Assembly (NCBI GenBank): GCA_032988165.1
Contig: JANTQF010000021.1
Location: 161,632 to 225,631, forward strand
Source of the DNA: Emmonsiellopsis sp. PD_33
Lineage: Eukaryota > Ascomycota > Eurotiomycetes > Onygenales > Ajellomycetaceae
Direction of reading: 5' to 3'
Length of the DNA: 64,000 nt
The position numbers and the translations under genes were made by a program. Every line of letters starts with the position of its first letter. Position 1 is the first letter of the stretch. The notes beneath the pieces were generated by a model. It searched no databases. It was given only the letters and a program-made list of their open reading frames with translations, and was not told the DNA's origin. Below are positions 33,292 through 45,631 of this stretch, piece after piece.

Positions 33292-34122
33292 GAGTCGGTA
33301 TACTGCATCTAGGAAGATATAGTCAGGCGACTTGGTCCCGCCATCTGCTGGAATATCGGGATCGAAAGGTCGTCCAGAGGAGGCCGGGCATCTTTGCGCG
33401 GGGAACAGATACTGGTATTGCCAACCGAAGTCTTCCTCGCAGTAGTTCCTTGGGAAACATGCTCTTAAGCACGGGACACTGTCGCCAATCCCGTGAACAT
33501 TGGATATTTGATACGATATCAGACTAGGGGCGTGACGACACGACCCCAAACTCGCGACGTGGGATCTTGACGAGGCAAGACGATGGGCCGCGATATCATG
33601 GAACAGGACGGGGTTGAGACGCACCCCCGTCCATACGATCGTCAAGCTAGGATTGAGGCAACGGAATTGTTGAATTCAGCGAGGAAGGGCGGCAAATAAG
33701 GACCGCCATGCTTCAGCTGGGTAAGCGACAGGCAGGTCAGCTCCATAACCGGAGTTTCACTTCAACAGCCTACAATCAAAGCGCGGATAGAAATGGGATA
33801 CATGGGACTGAAAGATCCAAGCGGAGGGTAATTATCTACCCCAAAAAGGGGCATGTATGTAAATAGCAGCGCCAGCCAGTGTGTTTGGCATTACTCGACA
33901 TTGCAGAGAGATAATAGCAATGGTTTCTGATTTATGTACATTGACTGGCGTATATTTACTTCAATTTGTTGGTTGCTGACGGTGTCGTCATTTCTTCCAC
34001 CGCCAACTTCAAACGTAGATAGTGAACCATATCAACTTCACCTCCTCAACCTCATATCTGCCATATTTAAATACCTATACCAACTCACCCACACCCGCCA
34101 TAGTAAACACCAGCCACCAGAA
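33292..34122. other. Intergenic, promoter side of palC
   Basis: No gene is recognised. An ATG at 33934 lies in frame with palC, but the leader it would add is hydrophobic and unlike PalC, so I treat it as untranslated. Confidence 0.45.
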
Positions 34123-35759
34123 ATGGTCTACTCCTTCGCCCTCCCCACAACCTCCCACCTAGCCTTCCAATCCCACCTGTCCTCGCCCACCCACCCCGCC
34201 CTCCCGCAATCCGCCTCGACCGCCCGCCACGCCCTCCGCCTCGCCCTCAAGAAACACAAACGCCTCTCCCCCGCCCAGCAACCCGCGCACCTCCAGCTCA
34301 TCCTCGCCGCTCTAAACGAATACATCCCCTACCTCTTCGCCCTCTCGCGCGGCCTCAGCTCGACCCCCGCCCCCACCACCGCCGAGGACATCGACATCCT
34401 CCTCCGCACCGAGCTCGAGGTCGAATGGCGCGCAACGCTCTCCTCAAGCTCTTCACTATCCCGTCTACGACGAGGAGAGGTAGGCCGTGGCCGTTCCTCG
34501 CGCGTGCGCGGCCAGGGCCTAGATTTTGAAATCGCCTTCGTCCTCACCACCCTAGGCTACGTGCTGGCAGGGCTGGGCAGGGCGCGATATCTGCAAACGC
34601 TATATGCGAACAAGACGCCCACGCCGGAACAAAAGACCGCCGCCGTCCAGGCTGCGACGAAATATCTCCTGCAGGCGAGCAGCGTGCACTCGTTCCTCGC
34701 CTCCTCGGCCTCCTTCTCCGGGCTCGCTGCTGCCCCAGCACCGGCTACGCGCAAGTCTATATCTACATCTACATCTCCCCCGCCCGTCCCTGACTCCCCG
34801 CCCAATGCAATCCCGGACCTAGACCCCGCCACGCAATCGGCCCTCGCAACCCTGTCCCTGGCCGAAGCCACGCTGCTCGCCGTCCTAAAGGACGACGCCT
34901 ATCTTTCCGCCTGCATCCAGGCGCGCAACAGACTCGACACCGAGTGGATGGTCAAGCCGCCTGATATCCCCAAGGTGCGCGCGCTTCTGTTTGCGAGGTT
35001 GTGTGTGCGTGCCGCGGAGTATGCGGAGCAGGCGGTGGCGAGTGCTGGGGCGGTGGGGGCGGGGAAGGGCGATGAGAGGGTTGATGAGGAGCTGCTGAGT
35101 TATATGCGTAGTTTGGCGAGGGTGAGTCGGGCGAGGGCGTGTCGGTTTTTTGGCATCGATGCGGAGATGGCGGGGAAGACGGGGGAGGGGATCGCGTGGT
35201 TAAGGGCTGCGAGGGGGGTGTTGGGGTTTAGGGGGGAATTGGGTGGGGATGAAGGCGTGGAAAATGTGGGGGGAAAGGGGAAGGGGAAGATTGGTGGGGG
35301 CTTCTCGAGGTTGAAGAGGGAGTGGTCGGAGCGGAGGGAGGAGAGGAAGATTGAGAGGGAGGCTGCTGGATCGGGGAGGGTGGAAGGGGAGGCGGAGCTG
35401 GATTGGGGGGATGATGCGGGGAGGGAGGAGGAGGGGAGGGTCCTGGATATGCTGGAGGCGAAGTGGGTGAAGATGAATGATACGGTACGCTCCCTTTCTC
35501 ATTTACATGATTCTCTTCTCTTACTAAAAATTTCTAGATAAACACCCAACTCATCCCGTCATCGGCGTCGTATGCTGCAAATCTCCCGTCAGGCAGGGAT
35601 ATCCACTCCACCCCTGCGCCATATTCGCCGCCGCAACTTGATGCGGACCATCTGGTCCGTCTGAGAGCTCCGCCTGACAGTTCAGATTCGTTGGATGTCA
35701 TTGATAGTAGCGATGAGGAGGTTGATGAGCCGGCGCCGTCCCGGGGAGCATATTATTAG
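34123..35759 (+). CDS. palC: pH-response regulator PalC (BRO1 domain)
   Basis: Two exons (34123-35484, 35538-35759) give 527 aa. The product begins MVYSFALPTTSHLAFQ, the conserved PalC start. It carries a BRO1-type helical domain over most of its length, with an FEIAFVLTTLGYVLAGLGR helix near residues 127-145 and a later VRALLFARLCVRAAEYAEQA helix. An Arg/Glu-rich, glycine-interrupted stretch lies around 410-440, and the second exon gives a Ser/Asp-rich tail ending GAYY. PalC works at the plasma membrane with ESCRT-III (Vps32) in the Pal pathway, which leads to processing of the PacC factor at alkaline pH. The start at 34123 was chosen because upstream sequence does not fit the family. Confidence 0.92.
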
Positions 35760-36389
35760 GAATGGGGTTATGATTCTGATGAGACGAGCGAGGCTGTAGA
35801 CTATTAACAGCATATACTATACCCCTTTCCTGAGATACCACCAATCGAAGACCCAACACAGGCAGTTTATGTAAAAGAAAAACAACACTGCTTTAAATTT
35901 TATGTACAGTACATATGGAAAAATATCATATCGCACAATGCGCGCTCTGAATGGCATCTCCGCCATCCCATCGATAAGCACATAGTCAAACAAACGAAAC
36001 ACCAGCACCAAACACACTGTGGAATCGCCCACGCCCATCTAAGCAGCCAATTCTAGTCAGTCTCCGTGGAATGAGAAATAGTCGAACGAGACGGAAATAA
36101 CGAGACGGATCGTCCAATGGTCATGGTCATGACCATGGCCATGTGGAGAGGGTAGGAAATCGACCATGTTGCTGAGATCCGTGGCGGGGAAACAAAACGT
36201 CCATGTCAACCAACCCTGGAAGTTTAACCGTTCCATTCCATTCCATCCCATCTCCCATCCGTACTGATATCCCGCATCGCTCGACAACCCATCACTCCCA
36301 CACAATCCGCCCTCGTAAATAGCCACCGGAACCAACATGTATCATCTCGTATCAGCTCCCGTACTCCACCCGCAGTCTATCACAATCAA
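35760..36389. other. Convergent 3' region between palC and the complex I subunit gene
   Basis: No gene is seen. Both neighbours end towards this stretch, so it should hold their 3' untranslated regions and terminators. Confidence 0.5.
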
Positions 36390-36828
36390 TCACGACGACC
36401 CGGCCTGCGTCGACTGGTAATTCTTCTCCTGGAACAGGTATCCCTTGATCTTGGCCTCCTTGAGAAGCTCGAAGTAGCGATCTACACAACAACACAGACA
36501 TAGAAGTTAGCCATTGATTGCCATTGAACAACAATACCCCGCAAACAAACCCAACCCAAGAAAACGACAAAAAACAGAAACGAAGGAAAGGAAAATACTA
36601 ACCCCTCAACCGCCCACACTTCTCCAAATGATTCACCCCCTCGCGCCGATAACACTTGCCCAGCTCCTCCCCGACCAGCCGCGCCATCATGCTGCGCACC
36701 CACTGCTCGCGGATAATCGCGTCGCGCACGTTATGCAGCGCCGCCGTGTCTTCGAAGTCGACGCCGTCGTAGCTGGGGGCTACCGTGGGCTTTTTGGCGA
36801 GGAAGGCGGCGGATTCGGGGGTGGGCAT
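36390..36828 (-). CDS. NADH-ubiquinone oxidoreductase 12-kDa subunit (NDUFB10/PDSW type)
   Basis: Two exons (36828-36603, 36481-36390) join in phase to 105 aa, close to the roughly 12 kDa of Neurospora NUO-12. The protein begins MPTPESAAFLAKKPTV. It contains IIREQWVRSMMARLV and the cysteine-spaced KCYRREGVNHLEKCGRLR, and ends GYLFQEKNY plus a short tail. These are hallmarks of the complex I intermembrane-space subunit. The intron is 121 nt (GTTAGT donor). The frame is open upstream to 37065, but the extension is a low-complexity Pro/Thr stretch, so 36828 is preferred; it could be read as a longer leader. Confidence 0.88.
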
Positions 36829-37709
36829 TTTGGTTGGTGAGGGCGGGTTCGGCGGCTGATTAGGGGACCGGGGGGTGGTGGTGGTTGTTGCGTTCCTGGT
36901 CGAGGGAGAATGGATAAGGCCCCGAGGGGTGAGGTAGGGGGTGGTGGAGGCGATTGGGGAGTTTGGCGGTGGATTGAGGCGTGTTGGAGCTGAGGTTTGG
37001 GTTGTGGTTTGGATGAGGTTGATGACGGTGGGAATTGGGGGCTGTGATTGGCTGGAGAGAGTCACGTGATGGGGGTTATTTTGAATCTCCGAACTGAGGA
37101 TTGACAGTTGGGAAAATGGCGGATTCAGATAATAATAATACTAATATAGATATAGATATAGATAATAATATAGGCCATTGACTAAATTTGTACTGAAATA
37201 AACAATTATATACGCAGAATGTAGGTATGTGTATGCACGCAGGGCGCCAGCATCCATTAACGAAAAGCAGAAACATGCCGCAAAAGTACAAAGGTTTATA
37301 TAGTACCAGGACAAGGACAGATTGAAGGAGAAAATCTCTAGAAAATGAAGCGAAAAGGGGCAGAAACCATGTAAGCAGCTCGAAATCAACGGGTTGCTGT
37401 GAGAGGTATGAACAGCGTTCATTAATCCATAGATAGATGCCAAGGAGAAGAAGAAAGAAAGAAAGAAAGAAACCCACAGTGTAATAATAAACAGGGTAGT
37501 ATATCAATAAGCAGGCTCGCAAGCAGGCATGCAGATAGACACACAGCGAGCCGGCTGGCTGGCTGGCTCGCAGCAAAGTTGTGTACCAAAGCAATATGTA
37601 TCCTGAACAGGAGCCGACGAAGAAGAGAAAAGAGAATAAAATGCCGAAAACGGCCCCATACAAAAGAGCAACCCAAAGAAGACACACAAAAACACCACGA
37701 AATTTTTTC
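36829..37709. other. Intergenic stretch with several microsatellites
   Basis: It contains (ATAGAT)n at 37144-37162, (GAAA)n at 37453-37472 and (GGCT)n at about 37552-37568. The left part is the promoter side of the complex I subunit gene and the right part the 3' side of the mannosyltransferase gene. The long minus-strand frame 37687-37076 is hydrophobic and low-complexity, without family features, and I do not call it. Confidence 0.45.
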
Positions 37710-39479
37710 CTACTCCATCTCCCACTTCTTCCTTATCACTTCCTTACCCATGAGTTTTTGAACCCGCGCGGCCAGCCCTTCCTTGAACCGCTCCCACCAT
37801 GTGCGGTTGAGCCAGTAGCCAAGCTGGCGGTAAAAATACATCTCCCCCCAACAGTCCCGGCCCCATTCGCATCCGGCCATGTTGACGAGGAAGTCCCGGT
37901 CTTTCCATTGGTAGTGGACCCGGCTATCCGTGCCGTCGCCACAGGCGCCGGGCGGGAAGGAATTCAGGTGCCGCTGGGGCACAAAGGCGACGTGTGATCG
38001 TATCCAGGGGTGGGTGGTGTAGAGGTGTTCAAGACTATCCTGCTCTTTGTGCTCCCATGCCATGTGCTTCTGCTCATACAGGACGGGGTCCCACCAGATG
38101 TCGAGAAGGCGCTCAGTCCAGGCGCCGCGGCGGACCAGGAAGGAACCAAGATTGAATCCGGCGCAATCTTGGGCGAGAATCATATTAATGGAGGAGGTTT
38201 TGTTGTCGCCACTTGGGGAGAGGGAGACAGGGTCAAGGAACGGGTCGGTTGGGGGGTGGGTGATATTGAGAGGGTTGTAGACGTTGATGTCGCGGTAGGT
38301 ATTAGCGTTTAGGCCGTTGAGGAGATGCGACTGTAGGGAATAAGTTGGTTCCATGATGTAAGTGTTTAGGTCAAGCCACCAAAACCTGCAAGAGAAAAAG
38401 CGTTAGGATTTCTTGGTCGTGATTGAAACATGTGGCCAGGCCTAGAACATACCACTCAGCCTTGGGATAAGTCCGCATCGCCTTGCGAATCGCGTCGACC
38501 TTCTCCCAGCTTTCTCTCCATTCATGAGCATATCGTTTCTTCGTGACCATGTTGACGATTTCCAGATCGTAACCCCAGCGCTTCACGTAGGCCCGCTTGT
38601 TCCGTAGGCTGTCCCGCTCGATGGCCCATTCGCGAGCGCCTTTCCATTCCATGACGCCTCCGCCAACATTAGATGCTACAACCAGGACAATCTTCTTCCC
38701 TCCACCAATCGGCGTTTTTCGGTACGATTGCGTGATGCCTGTCATTAGATTAGACGATAGGTAAAATAGAAATAAGCCGGGGACTAGAGATACTCACGCG
38801 TTGAGAAGAACAGCCAAAAGAAAAACGTCAGTAGCAAAAGCAAAAAGTATCGAAATTTTCTCCTCCGAAGAATAGCGCCCAGAAAAGTTTTTATGCGACT
38901 TGTCAAGGGCCCGCGCTCACCAGACCATCGTCCGCGGCCTAGCTTTTCCTTCTCACTGTAGTCGAGCATGGAATTGACGCGGAAGCGCGGCAGGCTGGCG
39001 GAGATCTTTCGCCGCTGTCTCGAGAAGAAGCCATTGTTTCTGGTGGAAAAAGAAGGGTAGCCCCTGACTTGGTCGCTCTTCGCCTTTGCAGAGGCCCAGG
39101 AGACGCCGCCAGCTCCGCTGACGGGCGAACCATTGGAATAGAAAGCGCCGTTGCCGCTACTCGTGCTGGAGCTTGTATCGTTGTAAGCCCTTCGGGGGCT
39201 GGAGCCCCTGCTGCTGCCGGTGCCGATGGTCAAGCCCGGACTCGACCATCCTCCACCACGACGGGGCGAAGGAGATCGCGAGAGGGACATGGGCGAAGGC
39301 CCTGCACCCGGAGTATCAGGGACAGCGGAGATGGAAGGAAGAGGAAAGGAGGAGGAGGCGAGGGAGGAGGTGGTTGCTTGGTCGCGTCTGGGGGCCGCCG
39401 GGGAGTGTAGATTTAAGGCGGTGATATGAGCAGACGAGCGGCGGCGATGGTGGGAACCGGAGGAACGGTTATCCGTCAA
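37710..39479 (-). CDS. Golgi alpha-1,6-mannosyltransferase, MNN10/GMA12 family
   Basis: Three exons (39479-38798, 38738-38453, 38385-37710) join in phase to 547 aa. The N-terminal 205 residues are Ser/Gly-rich and cytoplasmic. A single membrane anchor lies at about 207-226 (YFLLLLLTFFFWLFF), giving a type II topology. The luminal domain starts KKIVLVVASNVGGGV. It has RWGYDLEIVN, EWRESWEKV and the centre WWLDLNTYIMEP, then INMILAQDCAGFNLGSFLVR and WIRSHVAFVPQR. These are the conserved blocks of GT34 enzymes such as yeast Mnn10, a subunit of the M-Pol II complex extending N-glycan mannan. The second intron falls inside the catalytic block, between AEW and FWWLD. Confidence 0.92.
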
Positions 39480-40906
39480 GGATTTGGCCGCCAGCTTGGA
39501 GGATGGATCGATGACGGGCCGGCGAGGAGGATATGGCGGAGAGGACTGCCGGGGCGAGGGGCGAGATGGAAGATCTCGTCCCTAGCCAACACCAGGAGAT
39601 TCTCCTCGAGGATATAGGTCCCACGGGGCGGCAGTGCGAGTGTTTTCCGCAGTCGGGGATCCGTATTGGGTGTGCGGCTGGTGGAGGGAAAAACGAGGCC
39701 ACGCGGAGCAGATAAGGTTGGTAAGGATAGGACAATACGGGCAGCAACTCGCAGGCCCAGCTGGCTGACTGGCGGGAGAGCTTGGAGGCCAAGTAAGTAA
39801 ACGAGAGACAAGGGTGGGCAGACCAGCCAGAGGTGAGACAAGCACAGGGTCTGGGTGCCAGTGAGCAATGCGATGACGACAAGTCAGTCAATGAACGAGA
39901 GACGTGAGAGACGTGAGACAGACGCAGACGCAGACGCAGACGCAGACAGCAGAGCAAACAAGAAGAGAGGGAGAGGGAGAAGAGAGGGAGAGGGAGATGG
40001 GATGGGGTGGAGAGGAGAGGAGAGGAGAGGAATGAGATGAGGTTGACGAGCGCGGCGAGAAAAAGCCCAAAGAGGAAAAGGCGAAGTTGACAGATTATCC
40101 TCAACCACAATCCACGGCCAATGAAACCAGCGAAAACACGCACTTCTGCCGCAATTTATGCTTTCATCTTATTAGACCGGCAGATGGAGCCCGCTTGGGT
40201 TTCTTTTATTTCGTTTGCTGGGCAGAGGCGGCGCGCGGCCAATGGGCGGGCGGCGAGGTTGATAAGCACCCGCCGACCACTTCTTTATTAGTTGATTAAT
40301 TGATGGACCTGTAGGGTGGGAATGGTGGTAGTGATATATAAAGATGACCCTCTCTTAAATAGATTCTATTCTGTTTTCTATTTTCTATTTTGTATTTTAT
40401 CTTTCGTGTTTTTATATTTGATGTTTTCTCCTTTTGAAATTGCGAATTCGAGAAGATCCACGCCAAGCCACTAGTCGAACGGGCTAAACTCTATTTGGAT
40501 GCTTATGTCAGCGCTGACTCAGCTGGCTCTTGGCGCCGATATCAAAACGTTGAACTTCATCCAGTGCAAATTGTGAATTGTGAAGTGTGAACTGTGAATT
40601 CCAGGCATCGACTCCAGCTACGGAGTACACGGGAAGAGAAGGATTGTGACATGCACATTGCTCATTAAAAATAGCATCACATTGCCGCTGGCCCATCCAA
40701 AGGAGAGAAACACCAAGCAGCTGTCATCGAGTCAGTATTTATTGCTTCAAAACGAACTCAAACCAACTCTGCATATATCCCAACTCCGTCATCCAACTCG
40801 GTATTGATGCACCACCATGCTTGATTTACTAAAACACGCCCGGAAGAAATGAAACCAAGCTATCGCCTACATATCCACCCTATTATCACCTCGATCCCCA
40901 CATCTA
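39480..40906. other. Intergenic stretch, promoter side of the mannosyltransferase
   Basis: It has a (GACGCA)n repeat at 39919-39947 followed by purine-rich runs to 40035. The right part (about 40300-40450) is T-rich and leads to the 3' end of the methyltransferase gene. No gene is recognised. Overlapping minus-strand frames at 40143-39469 are pyrimidine-run shadows. Confidence 0.45.
39919..39947. repeat. Hexanucleotide microsatellite
   Basis: About four to five units of gacgca occur in a row, in the presumed 5' region of the mannosyltransferase gene. Confidence 0.8.
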
Positions 40907-42609
40907 TCAACGGCCACTTTTCGCTCCCTGCGAAGGCTTTCTTGCCCAGATTCTCCGTCTATCAATCAATCAGTGACTGTCCATCCGCCATAAATGCCTG
41001 CCAGGGGACCTCAATTACTCACGCAAAATGATAAGCATGCACTTTGTTCCCCTTCGCCAACCGCAACGCCTCCTGCAACCTGCCCACATACGTCCGCACC
41101 TGTCCCGCCGTCCATGGCTTCGGCTCCGCGTGTTTGGTCAGCAGTCTCATTGCCCACCCCTCCACGGCGAACAGCCATTGCGCCTGGTTCACCTGCCCGG
41201 CTGCCTTCAGCTGCTCCCCCTTGGGCCAGCTGCCAATGGGGCATTTGTACACATGCTCGTGCACGTCTGTGAACCCAGCCTTTTCGAGCGCCGCCCGCAT
41301 TGTCCGCGCCGTGTCTAGTCCCCGGCCTGTGCGCGCAGCACAACGGTACAAGGTCGGCCCAAACTTTACAAGCACGTTATCGGCCGGCAGCGTGGAGTCG
41401 TCTGAACGGAGGTAAAGGTCTGGCTCGACTTGTTCGATCCAACCGCCTGGTTTGAGGTTTCTAGGGGACAGAGGTGTCTTGTTAGCATGGGATCTTTGCA
41501 GCAATGACTTTTACTTTGCTCTTAATGGAAAATGTACTCGTAACATTGCTTGTACAAACTGGCCCATTCCTTTTCGTTAAACGACCCGAAAAGGTGGCGC
41601 ATATGGATCACGTCGAACTCCTCGCGCCACGTCCACTCTTGTAGCACGTCATCGACTTCCAGGAAACAGTTTGGCGGAATCCATGCGGTTGGCGGCGGGC
41701 ATAGGTCGACTCCGCGAACGATGGCTGTTCGACAATCATCAGCTCTAGCTATTACTCGTCTGGCAAGGGGTGGAGCCAACCATCTCGAAACTTCTCAGCG
41801 ATGGCACTATTGGGGGTGCTCATTAGCTTGGGACACAATCCGCATTCTTGAATATCAAGCAGGTCATACATTGCCCATCTGCCATCTCCCGTTCCTATGT
41901 CGAGGATGTGCTTTGGAGAAGTTAGCCACCACAACTTCCCACCTTAGACCCGATCTTGGGTTTTATATGAAAGGCATGACTTACCTGTGCACCCTTACCG
42001 ATAGGGGATTGGCAGAACGGGTTCTCGTCGCCATCGCGGTCGAACGCGAGGTAGAGATAGTGCCTGCGTCGTTAATTTCCTTCTCTAACTAACGCCAGCT
42101 CCAATGTACGATAACATACGCAGCTTCCATCGCCTCAAATTGCTTATCGTCCGTCGGGGCCCTAGTTATTCTAACATCAACATCTGGAAGCTGTACTCGC
42201 CATACCACGGCGCTTACCAGTACTGCCCATCTCCGAGGGCTGGGTATCTTCGTGCCTGTTAGTGCAAGCATTTGGAAAGCCCAGTAGGATATGTTACACT
42301 CGTCCATTCTCAAGCTGTCTGCCTTCCGACGTCGAGGCGATGGACTCGGTTTCTCTACACGCCATGTATATCATTAGACCGACGAAGGAATGGCAGGTTG
42401 AACACGTCAACCTACGTGAGGTACTCATCATGATCATCATCGGTCGGCACCGGTACGGCCTTGGCCTTGGCCTTGGGAGCTGGTTTCTGAGATAGAGTTA
42501 GAATTGCTATCGATGCACTGTTAGAAGGTGTAGGAGACAGTACAGCAGCGGGGGCAGGACGAGCTACGCTCTTCTTCCCCGCAGCCGGCTTCCTGCGTGC
42601 CTGAGACAT
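40907..42609 (-). CDS. LaeA-like SAM-dependent methyltransferase
   Basis: Ten exons join in phase to 383 aa: 42609-42416, 42354-42300, 42255-42218, 42161-42120, 42063-41985, 41910-41870, 41806-41781, 41724-41538, 41460-41023, 40958-40907. The product has a basic, Pro/Ala-rich start, an ENGRARRYPALGDG segment, then motif I HILDIGTGDGRWA (about 137-149) for S-adenosylmethionine. Further on are GVDLCPPP, FDVIHMRHLFGS and LKPGGWIEQVE. This layout is that of LaeA-like proteins. LaeA controls secondary metabolism and development in aspergilli; the large paralogue family has varied or unknown targets. Most introns are 50-60 nt. Exon 7 is only 26 nt. It carries AIAEKFRD, needed to reach the next SAM-binding segment. 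Confidence 0.85.
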
Positions 42610-43753
42610 GTTTCGTAGATAATAGCTTGTAGCTTGTAGCTTTTCTTCAGAACGACGTGTGTATGTATCAGATCAGATCGGTTGAGGAGTGAATAACGTA
42701 TAAACAAAGCCGTTGTCCAGAATATAAAGATACTATGTATGTAGTTACACATCAAGACGCATCTCGCAGTGAACAGACAGACACAATATAAAATCCCCCC
42801 CTCCTCCCCTTCACCATCCACTACAATCTACCCACAGCATATGGTACTGTGGTATGGAACAGCCCTCCCCTCCGCAGCTACATACAGACATACATCCTAT
42901 CCCATCCCATCCCCCCCCACCAACCCACCACACACACCTAATCGCACCACACTGCCCACGGAACAATACCACCCCTCACTAACCCAAAATACAATACAAT
43001 AGAAACACACCCGACCAAACACCTCCCGTCCCCGCCCTTCCGATCCGCACATTCCGGCCCGGCCCTGGAGGTGGACTTGGCCACTGGCCTGGCTGCCCGG
43101 AGTAGCAAGATTGGATCCGGGGACTGGGTGGCCAATTATGGGGGCAGGCGGGTTTTCGCGTTCCTATTAAGTATGACATGACACGACACGATACGATCTG
43201 CTGTGTGCTCGGGTGAGGGGCGGGGAGATTGGTTGGGTGGGTGGTGGCCGGTCAGGCTGGCTTGGATGAAATGGATGGCCCATGGGAGGGAGGGTTGGGC
43301 GACAGTTGGTTTATGCATTGGCGGTGGCCGTGCGCGTTTATTTATGTAGTATGGTTGAGTTATGTGTGACATTGGGGACGGTGATTGGTATCCAGGTGAG
43401 AGGGGTAGATGCATGTTTAGTAGCCGTGTACTACGGAGTAGTTAAGAATATATCTCCAAGATCAATAACTACTAGATCTAGTTAAATAGTTAGTAACTGC
43501 ATTATTTCATCAAGTGAATATCAAGTAAATAGGAGATATTTTAACTAACCAGTTCCATTCCCACTCTCCATGATAGTATAGATATCTCCAACTACCACTG
43601 TCCATATGCCGCAGAAACATTCCAAAAAAAGAAAGGAAAAGAAATAACTACCTAGTTACCAAACTCCAAAACCCAGTTAAATAAATAGAAACCAATAACC
43701 CCCTGGATCAATCCTCATATCTCTCCCCTCTCCATCACACCAGCCTCCCTCCC
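42610..43753. other. Intergenic stretch, promoter side of the methyltransferase
   Basis: It is C-rich and low-complexity around 42780-43010. No gene is recognised on either strand. Confidence 0.4.
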
Positions 43754-44706
43754 TCACTCCCACCCACCCCTCTGGACCGCTTCTAGCAACTCAACACGCC
43801 GGATTAACTGCGCACGTATCCCGTCCAGCTCAACGAGCGCATGGCGGATCTCTTCAACATTGTTTGGGTCCAGATTTTCTGGAATTCTCATATATCTATT
43901 GCCCGAGGCCGGTGTGCTTGGAGCAGGAGGAGGAGCAGAAGTTGCTGAAGTTGCAGCCCCATCTTGGGCTCCAATCAACTGGCAGCTGGGGGAAGCTGGA
44001 CGTGTCGGAGCGGACTCAGTTTTTGCCTGTGGAGGCATGGGGTTGCTAGAGATACTGTCTAGTCCTCGCTGGCCGGTTGGGGGTTCTTTGCGTTCTCCAA
44101 GTCCTTCAAGATATTTATTAGCCCCATTTGTCTATATCATTCACTGCCTGAAGGCCCTGGCGAAGAAGAGCGGGAGACAAACCATGCCCAAATACTTCAA
44201 GCGATTCACGCTGGCAGCACTCCATGCCATTTCCCGCCCAGAGGCAATTGGCGCAGGCCCCTTTCCCCGCATACCTCCCGTCCTTTGTCCTGGCCACAAC
44301 ACAGGATGTAAAGGGGCCATATCCGCACCCACAGCGGACACACTCATTCTTGCCAGTGTATACTTTCTGTCCTCTACTTTGGTAGACAGTTGCATTGCGC
44401 TTGGTATCACTATTGATATTTCTAGCGCCATCCTGCCATTCAATTGGACGGACAATTGGGAGGGTAGCAATATCTCTTGCAATTGAAGTTGATGGTGAAA
44501 TCCTGAACTGCCGGACACACGTGTTTTTGGGGTCGGAAGGGTGGGGATCAGGTATGACTTCTTTAACACGTACGCCGCCTGAGCATGGTTCACCTGTGAA
44601 GGTTAGATAGGGTGACTGATACATATTACATATTGACACAGGAAGACTCACGTTCGGGCACGGGAGCCTCAAGCCCGGCAAAAGCTTTGGAAAAATCCAG
44701 GGGCAT
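43754..44706 (-). CDS. Cysteine-rich protein, DUF3716-like, 271 aa
   Basis: Three exons (44706-44652, 44593-44183, 44103-43754) join in phase to 271 aa. Residues about 103-150 hold a zinc-finger-like pattern: C-x2-C-x-C near NECVRCGCG, then GPFTSC, and GACANCLWAGNGMECC. This is the arrangement I associate with the fungal DUF3716 domain, whose function is unknown. The C-terminal exon is Pro/Ala-rich and ends in a helix (VEEIRHALVELDGIRAQLIR) that could form a coiled coil. The start at 44706 supplies a conserved-looking MPLDFSKAFAG leader. The second intron (79 nt) uses a GTTTGT donor and a GGCTAAT branch site. Confidence 0.68.
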
Positions 44707-45631
44707 TATGTTGATATAGGTTGCCTGTGGGCGTGTTCTCAAGGAAATGATATAAATTGGAAGTTATGGGTGTAGAACTTTGATGGGAGAAATATCACAC
44801 CAGTGATGATGAAAGGGGGCGAGTGAATAGAAGCAATTGGCATCAAGTTTTGCTGGTGGGAATGGAGTGAGTGAATCTTGGCTTATGCCATTCACTATCC
44901 AACCCCTGAGCTCCTGTTTGTTTTTAATGGTTGACGGTGGTAGGTAAAACTGGGTTTTGACAAATTGGTTGCTATGCAACTTTATATGTGTTATCAGAGT
45001 GGGAGTAGTAGAATAAATATATCCTATGCTATGCTGCAGCCCTTAACGATTATAAGTAAGAGATATGATTTAATTCTAATCGTGCAAAACACCCCCCTGA
45101 ATATGCAGTTAGCAAGTGGTGATATAATGAAATATAAATCAAGATGAAATATATTTACACTAACCAACACAGGAAAAATAAAGAAAAATAAAAATATGCT
45201 CCCAGTTCATCTCCTTTCAAGATCCCCTTCATCTTACATTGCCTGGTATGTGGGAAATATTTGATAGTCTTCCCCTTTACTCCGACCTTTAGGTGGATTT
45301 TGACAGTATCTGCATAAACTTATGCGAAGACACACAAGGAGGGTGGAAATTAAGATATCCCGAGACAAAAGTGAATATAGATAGTGGCTGGTGCGAAAGA
45401 TGCCCTTTTATTCTCTCTTCCACATTTTGAAGCCTTACCGGATTTTGCCCGTAGCAGTGGTATAGATAACATTCCACTGCTGTATATGCAAAAGGACAGT
45501 ACACACAAGGTTCATAATGATTATTATCATATTCCCGGAGACAAATCTATTCAACGAAAAGATATTATACATTTCAACCAAATATATAGTGTATATGTAC
45601 ATACCCAGGGCCATATCAAGAAAACTCCCAT
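44707..45631. other. AT-rich intergenic stretch
   Basis: It is AT-rich but CpG is present, unlike the retrotransposon island. No gene is recognised. Confidence 0.4.

Noticed and set aside
37453..37472. Short tandem repeats considered as a possible CRISPR-like or satellite array
   Set aside because: They are simple microsatellites without spacers, in a eukaryotic genome.
37076..37687. Minus-strand frame of 203 codons rich in Leu, Phe, Tyr and Ser
   Set aside because: It spans several microsatellites and resembles translated repeat rather than a membrane protein; parallel frames on the same strand are equally long.
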